64,000 nt of DNA from Deinococcus sp. KSM4-11 (GTDB lineage Bacteria > Deinococcota > Deinococci > Deinococcales > Deinococcaceae), in contig NZ_SSNX01000003.1 in NCBI RefSeq assembly GCF_004801415.1, positions 248,001 to 312,000 of the forward strand, read 5' to 3'. A program made the translations under genes and the position numbers. Positions 46,520-55,711 of this stretch are shown piece after piece. The notes below the pieces were generated by a model. That model did no database searches, was not told the origin of the DNA, and saw only the letters and a program-made list of their open reading frames with translations. The stretch's first letter is position 1. Every line of letters starts with the position of its first letter.

Positions 46520-47806
46520 GTGACCCGTCTGCTGACCCTGGCCCTACTCGTCCTGGCGGGCCGCAGCCACGCGGCCACGGTCACGCCCGGCCCCGCGCCC
46601 GCACGCCCGATCCTCCCGGCCAGTGTGAGCGGCTTCAACCTGGGGAACTGGATGCCCGTCGTGGAGCAGGTACCGGCCCTGAACGCCCTGAATCCAGCGG
46701 CGCTACGCTGGCCCGGCGGGAACATCGGCGACGAGCAGAACCGCACGCCCGAAGCGCTCCAGACGCTGAAGACCAACTGGACGCTGCTGGGCAGGCCGCC
46801 GCTGCTGCTCCAGACGCGCGTGTTCTCGCGTCCCGGCGGCAACCGCGACGGCGCGGAGGCCAGGAACACGCCGGCCGACGCCGCCGACCTCGTGCGGATG
46901 GCGCAGGAGCTGGGCCTGAACGTCGCGTACTGGGAGATCGGGAACGAGCCCGACCTGTACGCCACCAACCGCTCCGATCCGAGCTGGACGCCGGAGAAGT
47001 ACTGCGGCGTGGTGCGCGCCCAGAAAGCGGCCATCCTGAAGGTCGATCCGGCCGCGAGGATCGCCGGTCCGGCCGTGAGCAACCCCGGCCCGTTCCTGGA
47101 TGCCGCGATCAAGGGCTGCGGCGACGCCTTCGACCTGATCACCTGGCACCTGTATCCGAGCAACGGCGACGGCACCGACGCGGCAGCCTTCGCCAGCATC
47201 GATCAGGTGCAGGGTACTCTGACGCGTGTCCAGACCCTGTGGGCCGACCCGGCCACCAACCCGCTCGCGCAAGGCCGGCCCCTGGCGCAGGGCGTGACCG
47301 AGTACGCGCAGTCCTGGCGCAGCGACCGCGCCACGCACCTCTCGGACGCCGTGGGCGGGCTGTGGGCGGCCGAGGCGGCCCTGCGCCTGTCGGAAGGCGG
47401 CGTGGTCTTCGACACCTACTTCTCGCTGATGGCGACCGGCAACCACGGCCTGGTCGATGATGCCGGGTACCCCCGATTCTCGTACGCCGCCTTCCGTGAG
47501 CTCGCGCATTATCGGGGAGAGACCGTCAATCTGAGCAGCGACGATCCGACCGTATGGGTGCATGCTGCGCGGCAGGGCGGCTTCATCACCGTGTTCGCGC
47601 TGAATACTGCCGCCACGGCCACTCCCCTGACGCTGAGCGTGCCCGGCTACTCTCTTGTCGGTGCGAAGACCGTCACCGATGCCGACGTGAACGCAGACCG
47701 ATCCCCCCGCTCTCTGGCCGTGGCCGCTCCGGTCGGCCTGCCTCCGCTGAGCCTGACCCGCCTCGTTCTGAAAGCCTTTTCATCACCCTCCGCGGAGCTT
47801 CCATGA
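46520..47806 (+). CDS. Secreted GH-A clan glycoside hydrolase (GH39/51/79-like)
   Basis: The 428-residue protein starts with a signal peptide (MTRLLTLALLVLAGRSHA). The barrel shows LRWPGGNIGDEQN near the N-terminus, YWEIGNEPDLYATN (acid/base Glu after Asn) and GVTEYAQSW (likely nucleophile Glu), the pattern of GH-A retaining enzymes such as arabinofuranosidases and glucuronidases; a C-terminal beta domain follows. Removal of xylan side chains is plausible from context. GTG 46520 directly follows the permease stop. Exact family uncertain. Confidence 0.75.
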   Translation: MTRLLTLALLVLAGRSHAATVTPGPAPARPILPASVSGFNLGNWMPVVEQVPALNALNPAALRWPGGNIGDEQNRTPEALQTLKTNWTLLGRPPLLLQTRVFSRPGGNRDGAEARNTPADAADLVRMAQELGLNVAYWEIGNEPDLYATNRSDPSWTPEKYCGVVRAQKAAILKVDPAARIAGPAVSNPGPFLDAAIKGCGDAFDLITWHLYPSNGDGTDAAAFASIDQVQGTLTRVQTLWADPATNPLAQGRPLAQGVTEYAQSWRSDRATHLSDAVGGLWAAEAALRLSEGGVVFDTYFSLMATGNHGLVDDAGYPRFSYAAFRELAHYRGETVNLSSDDPTVWVHAARQGGFITVFALNTAATATPLTLSVPGYSLVGAKTVTDADVNADRSPRSLAVAAPVGLPPLSLTRLVLKAFSSPSAELP

Positions 47807-49176
47807 CCAGCACTCCCGATCCCCTGCACTTTCCGCCACGCTTCGCCTGGGGCGTGGCCACCGCCTCCTACCAGATCGAGGGCGCCCCCGCCGAGGACGG
47901 CAAGGGCCCCAGCATCTGGGACACCTTCTCTCACACGCCGGGCCAGGTTCGGGGCGGCGATACCGGTGACGTCGCCTGCGACCACTACCACCGCCTTGAG
48001 GCAGACCTCGACCTGATCCAGTCCCTCGGTGTGAACGCCTACCGATTTAGTGTGGCGTGGCCCCGCCTCCAGCCCGCTGGGCGCGGCCCGGTCAACCAGC
48101 AGGGTCTGGACTTCTACTCCCGCATGGTGGACGGCCTGCTCACGCGCGGGATCACGCCGTGGCTGACGCTGTACCACTGGGATCTGCCGCAGGCCCTCCA
48201 GGATCAGGGCGGCTGGCCCTCGCGCGACACCGCCCTCGCCTTCGGCGAGTACGCGGCCCTCGTGGCGGGCGCGCTCGGCGACCGGGTGAAGCACTTCATC
48301 ACGGTCAACGAGCCGTGGGTGGCCGCGTTCCTGGGCCACGCGGTCGGCATCCACGCGCCGGGGCATACCGATCTGGCCGAGAGTTACGCCGCCGCGCACC
48401 ACCTGCTGGTCGGGCACGGGCTCGCCGTCCAGGCCGTGCGCGCCCACGCGCCGGGCGCGCAGGTGGGCATCACCCTGAACCTGTACGAGGGCTACCCCGC
48501 AACGGACACGCCGGAAGACCGCGCCGCGACCCGCCGCCAGGACGGCTTCCAGAACCGCTGGTACCTCGACCCCGTGTTCGGGCGCGGCTACCCGCAGGAC
48601 ATCGTGGAGCTGCTGGGCGACGCCAGCCCGCAGGCACAGGGACTGGTGCTGCCCGGCGACGTGGAACTCATGGGCGTACCCACGGACTTCCTGGGCGTGA
48701 ACATGTACTCGCGCTCGGTGGTCGAGGACGCGCCCGGCGAGGGCTTCCTACACTCGCGCGCCATCCAGCCCCAGGGCAGCGAGTACACCGGCTTCGGCTG
48801 GGAAGTCGCCCCGCAGAGCCTGACGGATCTGATGCTGCGCCTCCAGCGGGAGTACGACCCGCCCGCGATCTACATCACGGAAAACGGCGCGACCTACCCG
48901 GACACCGTAAACGAGGATGGCACCGTGCAGGACGCCGACCGCACCCGCTACTTCCAGACGCACCTGGGGGCCCTGGAGGACGCGATCACGCAGGGCGCGA
49001 AGGTGCGCGGATACTTCGCGTGGTCGCTGATGGACAACTTCGAGTGGGCGGAAGGCTACGACAAACGCTTCGGCCTCGTGTACGTGGACTTCGGCACGCA
49101 GGCCCGCACCCTCAAGCAGTCCGGCCGCTGGTACCGGGACTTCCTGGCCCGCACGCGCAAGGCGGTGGGCGCGTGA
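47803..49176 (+). CDS. GH1 family beta-glycosidase (xylan locus copy)
   Basis: An intracellular enzyme of 457 residues with all GH1 landmarks: FPPRFAWGVATASYQIEGAP, acid/base Glu in FITVNEPWVAAF, nucleophile Glu in IYITENGATYPD and GYFAWSLMDNFEWAEGYDKR. It should release glucose- or xylose-type residues from imported oligosaccharides. ATG 47803 overlaps the previous stop (ATGA); its own stop overlaps the GH43 start (GTGA). It is a paralogue of the gene at 10206 but keeps canonical active-site neighbours. Confidence 0.95.
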   Translation: MTSTPDPLHFPPRFAWGVATASYQIEGAPAEDGKGPSIWDTFSHTPGQVRGGDTGDVACDHYHRLEADLDLIQSLGVNAYRFSVAWPRLQPAGRGPVNQQGLDFYSRMVDGLLTRGITPWLTLYHWDLPQALQDQGGWPSRDTALAFGEYAALVAGALGDRVKHFITVNEPWVAAFLGHAVGIHAPGHTDLAESYAAAHHLLVGHGLAVQAVRAHAPGAQVGITLNLYEGYPATDTPEDRAATRRQDGFQNRWYLDPVFGRGYPQDIVELLGDASPQAQGLVLPGDVELMGVPTDFLGVNMYSRSVVEDAPGEGFLHSRAIQPQGSEYTGFGWEVAPQSLTDLMLRLQREYDPPAIYITENGATYPDTVNEDGTVQDADRTRYFQTHLGALEDAITQGAKVRGYFAWSLMDNFEWAEGYDKRFGLVYVDFGTQARTLKQSGRWYRDFLARTRKAVGA

Positions 49177-50777
49177 CCGCCGAGCCCCCCACCCGACCCA
49201 CCGTGACTGTCACCAATCCGGTGCTGCCGGGCTTCCACCCGGATCCCAGCATCCTGCGGGTCGGCACGGACTACTACCTGGCGACCAGCACGTTCCAGTG
49301 GTATCCGGGCGTGGCGATCTCCCACTCGCGCGACCTGGTGAACTGGCGGCTCGCGGCGCGGCCCCTGGATCGCCTGAGCCTGCTGGACATGCGTGGCGAC
49401 GCGGATTCCGGCGGCATCTGGGCCCCGTGCCTGAGCCACGACGGCGAGCAGTTCTACCTGATCTATACCGACGTGAAGTCTTGGGGCATCCAGGAGGCGT
49501 TCAAGGACAGCCACAACTACCTGACGACCGCGCCCAGCATCGACGGCCCGTGGTCCGAGCCGGTGTACCTGAACTCCAGCGGCTTCGACCCCAGCCTGTT
49601 CCACGATGACGACGGCAGGAAATGGTTCCTGAACATGGTGTGGGATCACCGGCCCGGCCGCAACGCCTTCGCGGGCATCGTGCTGCAGGAGTACAGCCCC
49701 ACCGAGCAGAACCTGGTTGGCCCGCGCGAGATCATCTTCACCGGCACCGACATCAAGGTGACGGAAGGGCCGCACGTCTATAAGAAAGACGGCTGGTACT
49801 ACCTGCTGACGGCCGAGGGCGGCACGAGCTGGGAACATGCCGTCACGCTGGCCCGCTCGCGCTCCATTCATGGGCCGTACGAGGTGCATCCGCAGGGCCC
49901 GCTGCTCACCGCCGTGGACGCGCCAGCGTTGCCCATCCAGAAATCCGGGCACGCCAGCTTCACCGACACGCCGGACGGACAGTGGATCATGGCCCACCTG
50001 TGCGGCCGCCCGCTGACCCCCCAGGGCGAGTGCCCGTTGGGCCGCGAGACGGCGCTCCAAGCGCTCGACTGGCCCGAAGGCGGGTGGCCGACCCTGGCGC
50101 AGGGCGGGCACCACCCCGCCCAGCACGTGCAGCTCCCAGCCCTGCCCGCCCACCCCTGGCCCGCCGTGCCCGCCCGTGATGACTTCGGCGGCCCGCAGCT
50201 GCGCCCCGAGTGGATGACGCTGCGTGCTCCGGCCGACCTCCTGGGCGTGGAACTCACGGACGGGGGCCTGCGCCTGCATGGCCGCGAGTCCCTGATGAGC
50301 CGCCACAGCGTGGCCCTGGTCGGCCGCCGGCTTCAGAGCCTGCACGCCCGGCTGCGGACAGAACTGAGCTTCGCGCCGGAGGACTTCCAGCAGATGGCGG
50401 GCCTGTGCGCGTACTACGACTCCCGCAACTGGGTGTACCTGCGCGTGAGCCACGACGAGACCGCCGGCCGCGCGCTGAACGTGACCTCCTGCGAGAACGG
50501 CATCTACCGCGAGCACCTGACCCACGACGTGGGCGTGGGCGACATCGGCCCCATCCAGCTGGAGGTCGTGTATGACGGCCCCACCTTCCAGTTCGGGTAC
50601 AGCGTGGACGGCGAGACGTGGCACGCCATAGGCGAGCCCTTCAGTGCTGGTCTGCTGTCCGACGAGCACTGCGGCGGCTTGAGCTTCACCGGCACCTTCC
50701 TGGCCCTGACCTGCCAGGATCTGAGTGGCCGCCGCACGCCCGCCGATTTCCGCTGGGCGGAGTACCTCGAGTTCTGA
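49173..50777 (+). CDS. GH43 beta-xylosidase
   Basis: An intracellular inverting beta-xylosidase/arabinofuranosidase of 534 residues. The five-bladed propeller carries the base Asp in [12 protein letters not shown], the pKa-modulating Asp in [13 protein letters not shown] and the acid Glu in [10 protein letters not shown]. The last 200 residues form a beta-sandwich typical of two-domain GH43 xylosidases ([12 protein letters not shown] to [12 protein letters not shown]). No signal peptide, so it acts on imported xylo-oligosaccharides. GTG 49173 is coupled to the GH1 gene. Confidence 0.95.
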   Translation: MTAEPPTRPTVTVTNPVLPGFHPDPSILRVGTDYYLATSTFQWYPGVAISHSRDLVNWRLAARPLDRLSLLDMRGDADSGGIWAPCLSHDGEQFYLIYTDVKSWGIQEAFKDSHNYLTTAPSIDGPWSEPVYLNSSGFDPSLFHDDDGRKWFLNMVWDHRPGRNAFAGIVLQEYSPTEQNLVGPREIIFTGTDIKVTEGPHVYKKDGWYYLLTAEGGTSWEHAVTLARSRSIHGPYEVHPQGPLLTAVDAPALPIQKSGHASFTDTPDGQWIMAHLCGRPLTPQGECPLGRETALQALDWPEGGWPTLAQGGHHPAQHVQLPALPAHPWPAVPARDDFGGPQLRPEWMTLRAPADLLGVELTDGGLRLHGRESLMSRHSVALVGRRLQSLHARLRTELSFAPEDFQQMAGLCAYYDSRNWVYLRVSHDETAGRALNVTSCENGIYREHLTHDVGVGDIGPIQLEVVYDGPTFQFGYSVDGETWHAIGEPFSAGLLSDEHCGGLSFTGTFLALTCQDLSGRRTPADFRWAEYLEF

Positions 50778-50792
50778 TCGGACCGATTCTCG

Positions 50793-50814
50793 CCCGGCGT
50801 CCCACGGCGCCGGG
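50793..50814 (+). repeat. Hairpin between GH43 and ThuA-like genes
   Basis: CCCGGCG / CGCCGGG with an 8-base loop, 15 bases after the GH43 stop; no T-run. It may reduce read-through into the last gene. Confidence 0.5.
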
Positions 50815-50835
50815 TGTGCTCTTGTGGAGGAACCT

Positions 50836-51501
50836 ATGACTGCTACTGAAACGCCGCGCGCCCTGATGGTCTGGGGCGGTTGGGACCGCCACGAGCCGCA
50901 GCAGACCACCGAACGCTTCGCCGCGCTGCTGCGCGATCAGGGCTTCGACGTGACCGTCACCGGAGATCTGGACGTCTACCTGGACGCCGACCTGCTGGCC
51001 CGGCAGGCGGTGATCGTGCAGTGCGTGACCATGAGTACCATCACGCCCGAGCAGGTGAAAGGCCTACTGAACGCCGTCCGGGGCGGGGTGGGCTTCGCCG
51101 GCTGGCATGGCGGGGCCGGGGACTCGTTCCGGAACACGCCGGACTACCAGTACATGGTGGGCGGGCAGTGGGTCGCCCATCCGGGCAACATCTTTGAGTA
51201 CACGGTGCAGATCACGGCGGATCATGCCATCACGCGTGGGCTGAGAGACTTCGCCATGCATTCCGAGCAGTACTACCTGCACACCGATCCATCCAACACC
51301 GTGCTCGCCACGACCACCTTCACGGGCGAACACGACCCCTGGATTGCGGGCACGGTCATGCCGGTCGCGTGGACGCGCCGGTACGGTCAGGGCCGTGTGG
51401 CGTACTGCGCGCTGGGGCACGTGAACGCCGACTTCGAGGTGATGGAGGCGCGTGAACTGGTCTTGCGGGGCCTGCTGTGGGCGGCGGGACAGCTGGACTG
51501 A
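50836..51501 (+). CDS. ThuA-like protein
   Basis: The 221-residue protein has the ThuA (class I glutamine amidotransferase-like) fold: [68 protein letters not shown] and a C-terminal [15 protein letters not shown]. ThuA proteins occur in disaccharide-use operons (trehalose, maltose, sucrose), often with dehydrogenases, but their reaction is poorly defined. GGAGG precedes ATG 50836. It closes the transporter/glycosidase operon, hinting at a role in processing an imported sugar. Confidence 0.88.
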   Translation: MTATETPRALMVWGGWDRHEPQQTTERFAALLRDQGFDVTVTGDLDVYLDADLLARQAVIVQCVTMSTITPEQVKGLLNAVRGGVGFAGWHGGAGDSFRNTPDYQYMVGGQWVAHPGNIFEYTVQITADHAITRGLRDFAMHSEQYYLHTDPSNTVLATTTFTGEHDPWIAGTVMPVAWTRRYGQGRVAYCALGHVNADFEVMEARELVLRGLLWAAGQLD

Positions 51502-51597
51502 CCGCCGCCTCCGTGTCGGTGAAGGGGGGGCTGTCCTTGCGGTGGCAAACCACTGCTGCAACTCCGGCGGCTTGACCTCCCACCGCGGGCCAGCGGC

Positions 51598-52785
51598 TCA
51601 GTCCCGCGACAGGCGCACCGCCCGGTTCCACAGCAGTCCCAGTGCGCCGAGCAGGGCGGCCAGCAGGATGAACAGCGCAGGGGACGCCAGCGGCCAGCTG
51701 CCCATGACCGCGCCCAGGCTCAGGCCCAGGGCGTTCAGGCCCATGAACACCCCCATCACGCGGCCCAGCGTGCCGGCGGCCACCAGGCCCTGGGCGCGGG
51801 TCACGGCGGCCACCTCCAGCACCCCCAGGCTCAGGCCCAGGAGTCCGGCGGTCACAAACCAGACGACCGGCTGCGCGATGGCGAAGCCGAGCACGGCCAG
51901 CACGCACAGCACCCGCCCCAGGTTGATGAGCGTCTCGGTGCTGAACCGTGTGGACAGAACTCCGACGGCGAGCGCCCCGACGAGGGCCCCCGCGGCGCTG
52001 AGGCCCTCGAAGAGAGCATAGCCGGCCGCTCCGGCCCCCACCTGCTGCATGAACAGGGGCGCGCGGACGTTCACCACATTCAGGGTCAGGTTCATGGTGA
52101 AGCTCAGGAAGATCATGACCAGCAGCAGCGGCTGGGCGCGCACGACGAGCAGGCCACCCCGCAGGTCGTGCCAGAAGCCGCGCGCGGCGCCGGACTGGGC
52201 AGCGGGACGGGCCGGGAGCAGCGTGACCAGCAGCAGGCCAAGCAGGTAGACGGGCACGCTGGTCAGCAGGGTCTGGGCGCTGCCGAGCAGGTGGATCAGC
52301 ACGCCGCCCACGCCGTAGCCGATCAGCGGCAGGCCCATCAGCGCGGCGCTGCTGAGGCTGTTCGCCTGCGGGCGCTGCGCCTCGGGCACCAGCTGCGGCA
52401 CCAGGGCGCTGCCGGCCGTGAAGCCCAGCGTCACCAGGCAGCCGTTCAGGAACGCGAAGGCGGCCAGCGCGGGCAGCTGCGCCCGGCCGCTCAGCACGAG
52501 CCACGCCACGGCCGCCAGCAGCAGGGTGCGCAGCAGGGCGGTCACGATCAACACCGTCCGGCCGGGCAGGCGGTCGGCGAGTGTGCCGAGCAGCGGGGCC
52601 AGGAAGCGCGGCGCGCTGGCGGCCAGCAGCACGGTACCCAGGCCCACCCGGCCGGCGTGGGCTCCCAGAACGACGAAGGGCAGCGCGACGAACAGGACGG
52701 CGTCCGCGACGGCGGTGGCGGCGGCGCTGCCGAGGTACAGCCAGAAGTCGCGCGGGAAGCTCCGGGGAAGGGGAAGGCTGAGCAT
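51598..52785 (-). CDS. MFS transporter, MFS_3/drug-exporter-like
   Basis: The 395-residue membrane protein has about 12 hydrophobic helices with the MFS loop motif LAPLLGTLADRLPGRTVLIV between helices 2 and 3, and a DLRGGLLVVRAQPLLLVMIF middle segment typical of the MFS_3 (enterobactin-exporter-like) group. Likely an efflux pump with unknown substrate. ATG 52785 is chosen by homology; a GTG at 52806 would add seven residues. It is divergent from a helix-turn-helix gene that probably controls it. Confidence 0.88.
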   Translation of the reverse strand: MLSLPLPRSFPRDFWLYLGSAAATAVADAVLFVALPFVVLGAHAGRVGLGTVLLAASAPRFLAPLLGTLADRLPGRTVLIVTALLRTLLLAAVAWLVLSGRAQLPALAAFAFLNGCLVTLGFTAGSALVPQLVPEAQRPQANSLSSAALMGLPLIGYGVGGVLIHLLGSAQTLLTSVPVYLLGLLLVTLLPARPAAQSGAARGFWHDLRGGLLVVRAQPLLLVMIFLSFTMNLTLNVVNVRAPLFMQQVGAGAAGYALFEGLSAAGALVGALAVGVLSTRFSTETLINLGRVLCVLAVLGFAIAQPVVWFVTAGLLGLSLGVLEVAAVTRAQGLVAAGTLGRVMGVFMGLNALGLSLGAVMGSWPLASPALFILLAALLGALGLLWNRAVRLSRD

Positions 52786-52801
52786 GGCCACAGCTTCGGC
52801 G

Positions 52802-52807
52802 TACACT
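52802..52807 (+). promoter_or_regulatory. -10 element (TACACT), HTH regulator gene
   Basis: TACACT seven bases before ATG 52815; leaderless. It lies in the 29-base gap shared with the MFS gene, so a protein bound here would affect both. Confidence 0.5.
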
Positions 52808-52814
52808 CCCGAAA

Positions 52815-53531
52815 ATGCCGGAGACGATTTTCGGAAGACCGAGCGGGCCGTGGTGGACGGTGCGGACGGAGGAGCAGGCGAGTCTGCTGGCCCGCCCGGA
52901 CTCCCGGCGTTTCCTGGAGCCCTTCATCGGGCGGGAACGCACGGCGGGCGAGGCGGCGCGCGAGCTGGGCGTCTCGATTGAGCGGCTGCTGTACCGCGTG
53001 CGGCAGTTCCGGGCGGCGGGCCTGCTGCTCGAGACCGGGCAGCGCCGCCGCGCCGGACGACCGGAACGCGTCTACCGCGCGGTGGCCGACGCCTTCGTGG
53101 TGCCCTTCGCCCTGACGCCCTTCGCGGATCTGGAGGCGCAGATCGCCCGGCAGGCCGCGCCCCTGCACCAGCTCGAACTCCGGGCGGGCGCGCGGGCCGG
53201 GCGGGAACGGGGGCTGACGAACCGCCTGATCTACCGCGACACCAGCGGGGAACTCCACAGCGAGACCGCGCTGCCCGAGGGCACGACCTGGCAGGCCATC
53301 CACCCCGAGCCGGGGGGTGATTACGCGGGGATCTACCACCTGGACGACGCCACCGCCCGCGAGATCGGTGAACTGTGGGAGGCGCTGCGGGATCGCCTTC
53401 AGCAGGCCCGCCGCGACCACGGGGAGGGTCGGCCCTACCTGATCCGCACGGCCATGGTTCCGCTGCGGCCGGAGGATCTGGCCGGCCTTCCACCCCTGTC
53501 CTCCCCGGCGGGGAGGCCCGACAGGGAATGA
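52815..53531 (+). CDS. Winged-helix (ArsR-like) transcriptional regulator
   Basis: The 238-residue protein begins MPETIFGRPSGPWWTVRTEE and has a winged helix at about 30-85 (LLARPDSRRFLEPFIGRERT, AGEAARELGVSIERLLYRVRQFRAAGL split over adjacent helices, wing GRPERVYRAVADAF). The C-terminal 150 residues look like a ligand or effector domain of unknown type. Head-to-head with the MFS exporter gene at 29 bases, so it likely regulates that pump. Confidence 0.82.
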   Translation: MPETIFGRPSGPWWTVRTEEQASLLARPDSRRFLEPFIGRERTAGEAARELGVSIERLLYRVRQFRAAGLLLETGQRRRAGRPERVYRAVADAFVVPFALTPFADLEAQIARQAAPLHQLELRAGARAGRERGLTNRLIYRDTSGELHSETALPEGTTWQAIHPEPGGDYAGIYHLDDATAREIGELWEALRDRLQQARRDHGEGRPYLIRTAMVPLRPEDLAGLPPLSSPAGRPDRE

Positions 53532-53568
53532 GCAGGGTGATCCTGGGCGATCCCGCCCTCAGCGCCCC

Positions 53569-53574
53569 TATCCT
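53569..53574 (+). promoter_or_regulatory. -10 element (TATCCT), 8-oxoguanine deaminase gene
   Basis: TATCCT six bases before ATG 53581; leaderless arrangement. Confidence 0.5.
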
Positions 53575-53580
53575 CGGGGT

Positions 53581-54978
53581 ATGACTGCCCCCGCCCGGAC
53601 GGTGCTGCGCTCCATTCACACGCTGATCCCCATGCAGGGCGAGCGGCTGGCCCCCATGCCGCCCATCCCCGATGGCGCGGTGGTCGTGGAAGGCAGCGTG
53701 ATCGTCTGGGCCGGCCGCGACTCCGACCTGCCCCCGGCACTGCTGGAGGGCGCCGCCGTGCGGAACCTGAGCGGGCACGTGGTGCTGCCGGGGCTGGTGA
53801 ACACGCACCATCACCTGTACCAGACGCTGACACGCTGCATTGCACCGGATGCGGGCCTGTTCGAGTGGCTGCGGACGCTCTATCCGATCTGGCTGCGCCT
53901 GACTCCGGACGCGGCCTTCGACTCGGCGCAACTGGGCCTGGCGGAACTGGCACTGAGCGGGTGCACCACGTCCAGCGATCACCTGTACTTGTTCCCGAAC
54001 GGGGTGCGTCTGGACGACACCATCCACGCCGCGCGTGAACTGGGCGTGCGCTTCCACGCGACGCGCGGCAGCATGAGCCTGGGCGAATCCCAGGGCGGTC
54101 TGCCGCCGGACCGGGCCGTGGAACGCGAGAACGCCATCCTGGCCGACTCGGTGCGGGTGATCGAGACCTTCCACGACCCGGCCCGCCTCGCCATGACCCG
54201 CGTGGCGCTGGCACCGTGCTCGCCCTTCTCGGTGACGGGCGACCTGATGCGGGAAAGCGCCGTGCTGGCCCGGGAGCGGGGCGTGATGCTGCACACGCAC
54301 CTCGCGGAAACGGCCGACGAGGATGCCTTCTGCCTGAACCAGTTCGGACTGCGCCCCCTGGACTACGCCGAGAGTCTGGGCTGGGTGGGGCCGGACGTGT
54401 GGTTCGCGCACGGCGTGCACTTCAGTTCCGCCGACGCCGCGCGGCTGGGCGCATGCGGCTGCGGTGTGGCCCACTGCCCCAGCAGCAACATGCGGCTCGC
54501 CAGCGGCATCGCGCCCACGCGCACGCTGCTGGAGGCGGGCGTGAAGGTCGCCCTGGGTGTGGACGGCAGCGCCAGCAACGACTCCTCGCACCTGCTGGCC
54601 GAGGCACGGCAGGCCATGCTCAGCTCACGGGTGCGCGGCGTACCCGGTCAGGCCCCACACGCACACGACCTGCTGACCGCCCACGACGCCCTGTGGCTCG
54701 CCACTCGCGGCGGCGCGGCTGTGCTGAACCGCGACGACATCGGGCAGATCGCGCCCGGGTACGCCGCCGACATGATCGCTGTCGATCTGCGTGACCTGGG
54801 CTACAGCGGCGCGCGGCACGATTCGATGAGCGCCCTGACGCTGTGCGCGCCGCCGCGCGTGGCCCTGAACATGGTGAACGGCCGCGTGATCATGGAAGCC
54901 GGGCAGATGACCGCCATCGACCTGCCCGCGCTGGCGGAACGCCACGACCGGCACAGCGCGCGGATGCTGGAAGGCTGA
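53581..54978 (+). CDS. 8-oxoguanine deaminase (amidohydrolase family)
   Basis: The 465-residue amidohydrolase has metal ligands in GLVNTHHHLYQTLTRC and MLHTHLAETADEDAFC, WFAHGVHFSSADAARLG, VAHCPSSNMRLASG and VALGVDGSASNDSS. The set NTHHHLYQ, CPSSNMRL and GSASNDSSHL fits 8-oxoguanine deaminases (8-oxoguanine to uric acid) better than guanine or cytosine deaminases; hydroxyatrazine-type enzymes are the close alternative. Clearing oxidised guanine would suit an oxidation-resistant organism. Monocistronic, leaderless. Confidence 0.85.
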   Translation: MTAPARTVLRSIHTLIPMQGERLAPMPPIPDGAVVVEGSVIVWAGRDSDLPPALLEGAAVRNLSGHVVLPGLVNTHHHLYQTLTRCIAPDAGLFEWLRTLYPIWLRLTPDAAFDSAQLGLAELALSGCTTSSDHLYLFPNGVRLDDTIHAARELGVRFHATRGSMSLGESQGGLPPDRAVERENAILADSVRVIETFHDPARLAMTRVALAPCSPFSVTGDLMRESAVLARERGVMLHTHLAETADEDAFCLNQFGLRPLDYAESLGWVGPDVWFAHGVHFSSADAARLGACGCGVAHCPSSNMRLASGIAPTRTLLEAGVKVALGVDGSASNDSSHLLAEARQAMLSSRVRGVPGQAPHAHDLLTAHDALWLATRGGAAVLNRDDIGQIAPGYAADMIAVDLRDLGYSGARHDSMSALTLCAPPRVALNMVNGRVIMEAGQMTAIDLPALAERHDRHSARMLEG

Positions 54979-54980
54979 GT

Positions 54981-55218
54981 TCAGCTATAGGCCCCAGCGA
55001 GCTCGGCGCCCTCGGCCAGCAGGGCGGCCAGGGTGCCGGACTGCTTCAGGGTGAGGGCGAAGACCATATCCGCCTGATACACGTGAACCGTCCTCAAAAA
55101 CGGTTCGAGCGCGTCGACGAAACCCACCAGCCAGCCGCCAGGCCACGCACTCTATGTCGTCCGGAGCGCGCTCCAAGGAGATGCCCTTCTTCGCCATCAG
55201 GAGATGCGTGCCGCCCAC
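54981..55218 (-). pseudogene. Frameshifted small gene, unknown function
   Basis: Minus strand: one frame gives MGGTHLLMAKKGISLERAPD then DIECVAWRLAGGF; from there a shift of one base (an extra T in GGGTTTCGTC) joins a second open frame reading VDALEPFLRTVHVYQADMVF then ALTLKQSGTLAALLAEGAEL up to TGA 54981. Both halves look like real protein, neither alone is complete. Either a decaying gene, a sequencing error or a +1 shift. Alternatively two tiny ORFs. Family not recognised. Confidence 0.45.
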
Positions 55219-55249
55219 CCAGGGATCAGGCGCAGCGTGCCTTGCAGGT

Positions 55250-55711
55250 TCAGGAGAGCGGTAGCCACGCGTTCATGGCCTGACGCATGGCCACGATTTT
55301 TCCCAGGTGGTAGGCGTTATGCACCGCCAAGCCGCGCAGGATGTCGGCCATCGTCTCGCCCGGATTGACCTCCGCATTCAGCCGGTCTGGCGAGGTCGTC
55401 CAGGCGAGCGCGCTGTCCAGCCCAGACAGGAAGTCCTCGACCAGGGCCGTCCATTCGCTCAGGGACGTGGGTTGATGCTCCGGATACCGTCGGCCAGCCT
55501 GCCATGTTGCGTCGTACAGGGCCTCGTCACGGTTGACCATGATGTTCTGCCACAGCACCGTATGCCACAGCTCGTCGTAGATCGAGTGCGCCTGTGCCGA
55601 CGCTCTGGCACTGACCTGCTCCAGCGTGAGGTTCATCAGGATCGTGCGCCGGTCGGCGTACTCGCCGTGAAAGAGATGTTCCCACTGGTTCTTCGCGGCC
55701 TGGTCGGTCAC
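55250..55711 (-). CDS. DinB-family protein
   Basis: A 153-residue four-helix protein of the DinB/YfiT metal-binding superfamily: NQWEHLFHGEYADRRTILMN, a middle helix with YDELWHTVLWQNIMV and the end motif MADILRGLAVHNAYHLGKIV, whose His residues with the earlier His form the usual three-His metal site. These proteins often act as thiol-dependent transferases; DinB expands strongly in Deinococcus. GTG 55711 has GGGAGG upstream and overlaps the stop of the GGDEF-RHH gene (GTGA). Confidence 0.87.
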   Translation of the reverse strand: MTDQAAKNQWEHLFHGEYADRRTILMNLTLEQVSARASAQAHSIYDELWHTVLWQNIMVNRDEALYDATWQAGRRYPEHQPTSLSEWTALVEDFLSGLDSALAWTTSPDRLNAEVNPGETMADILRGLAVHNAYHLGKIVAMRQAMNAWLPLS

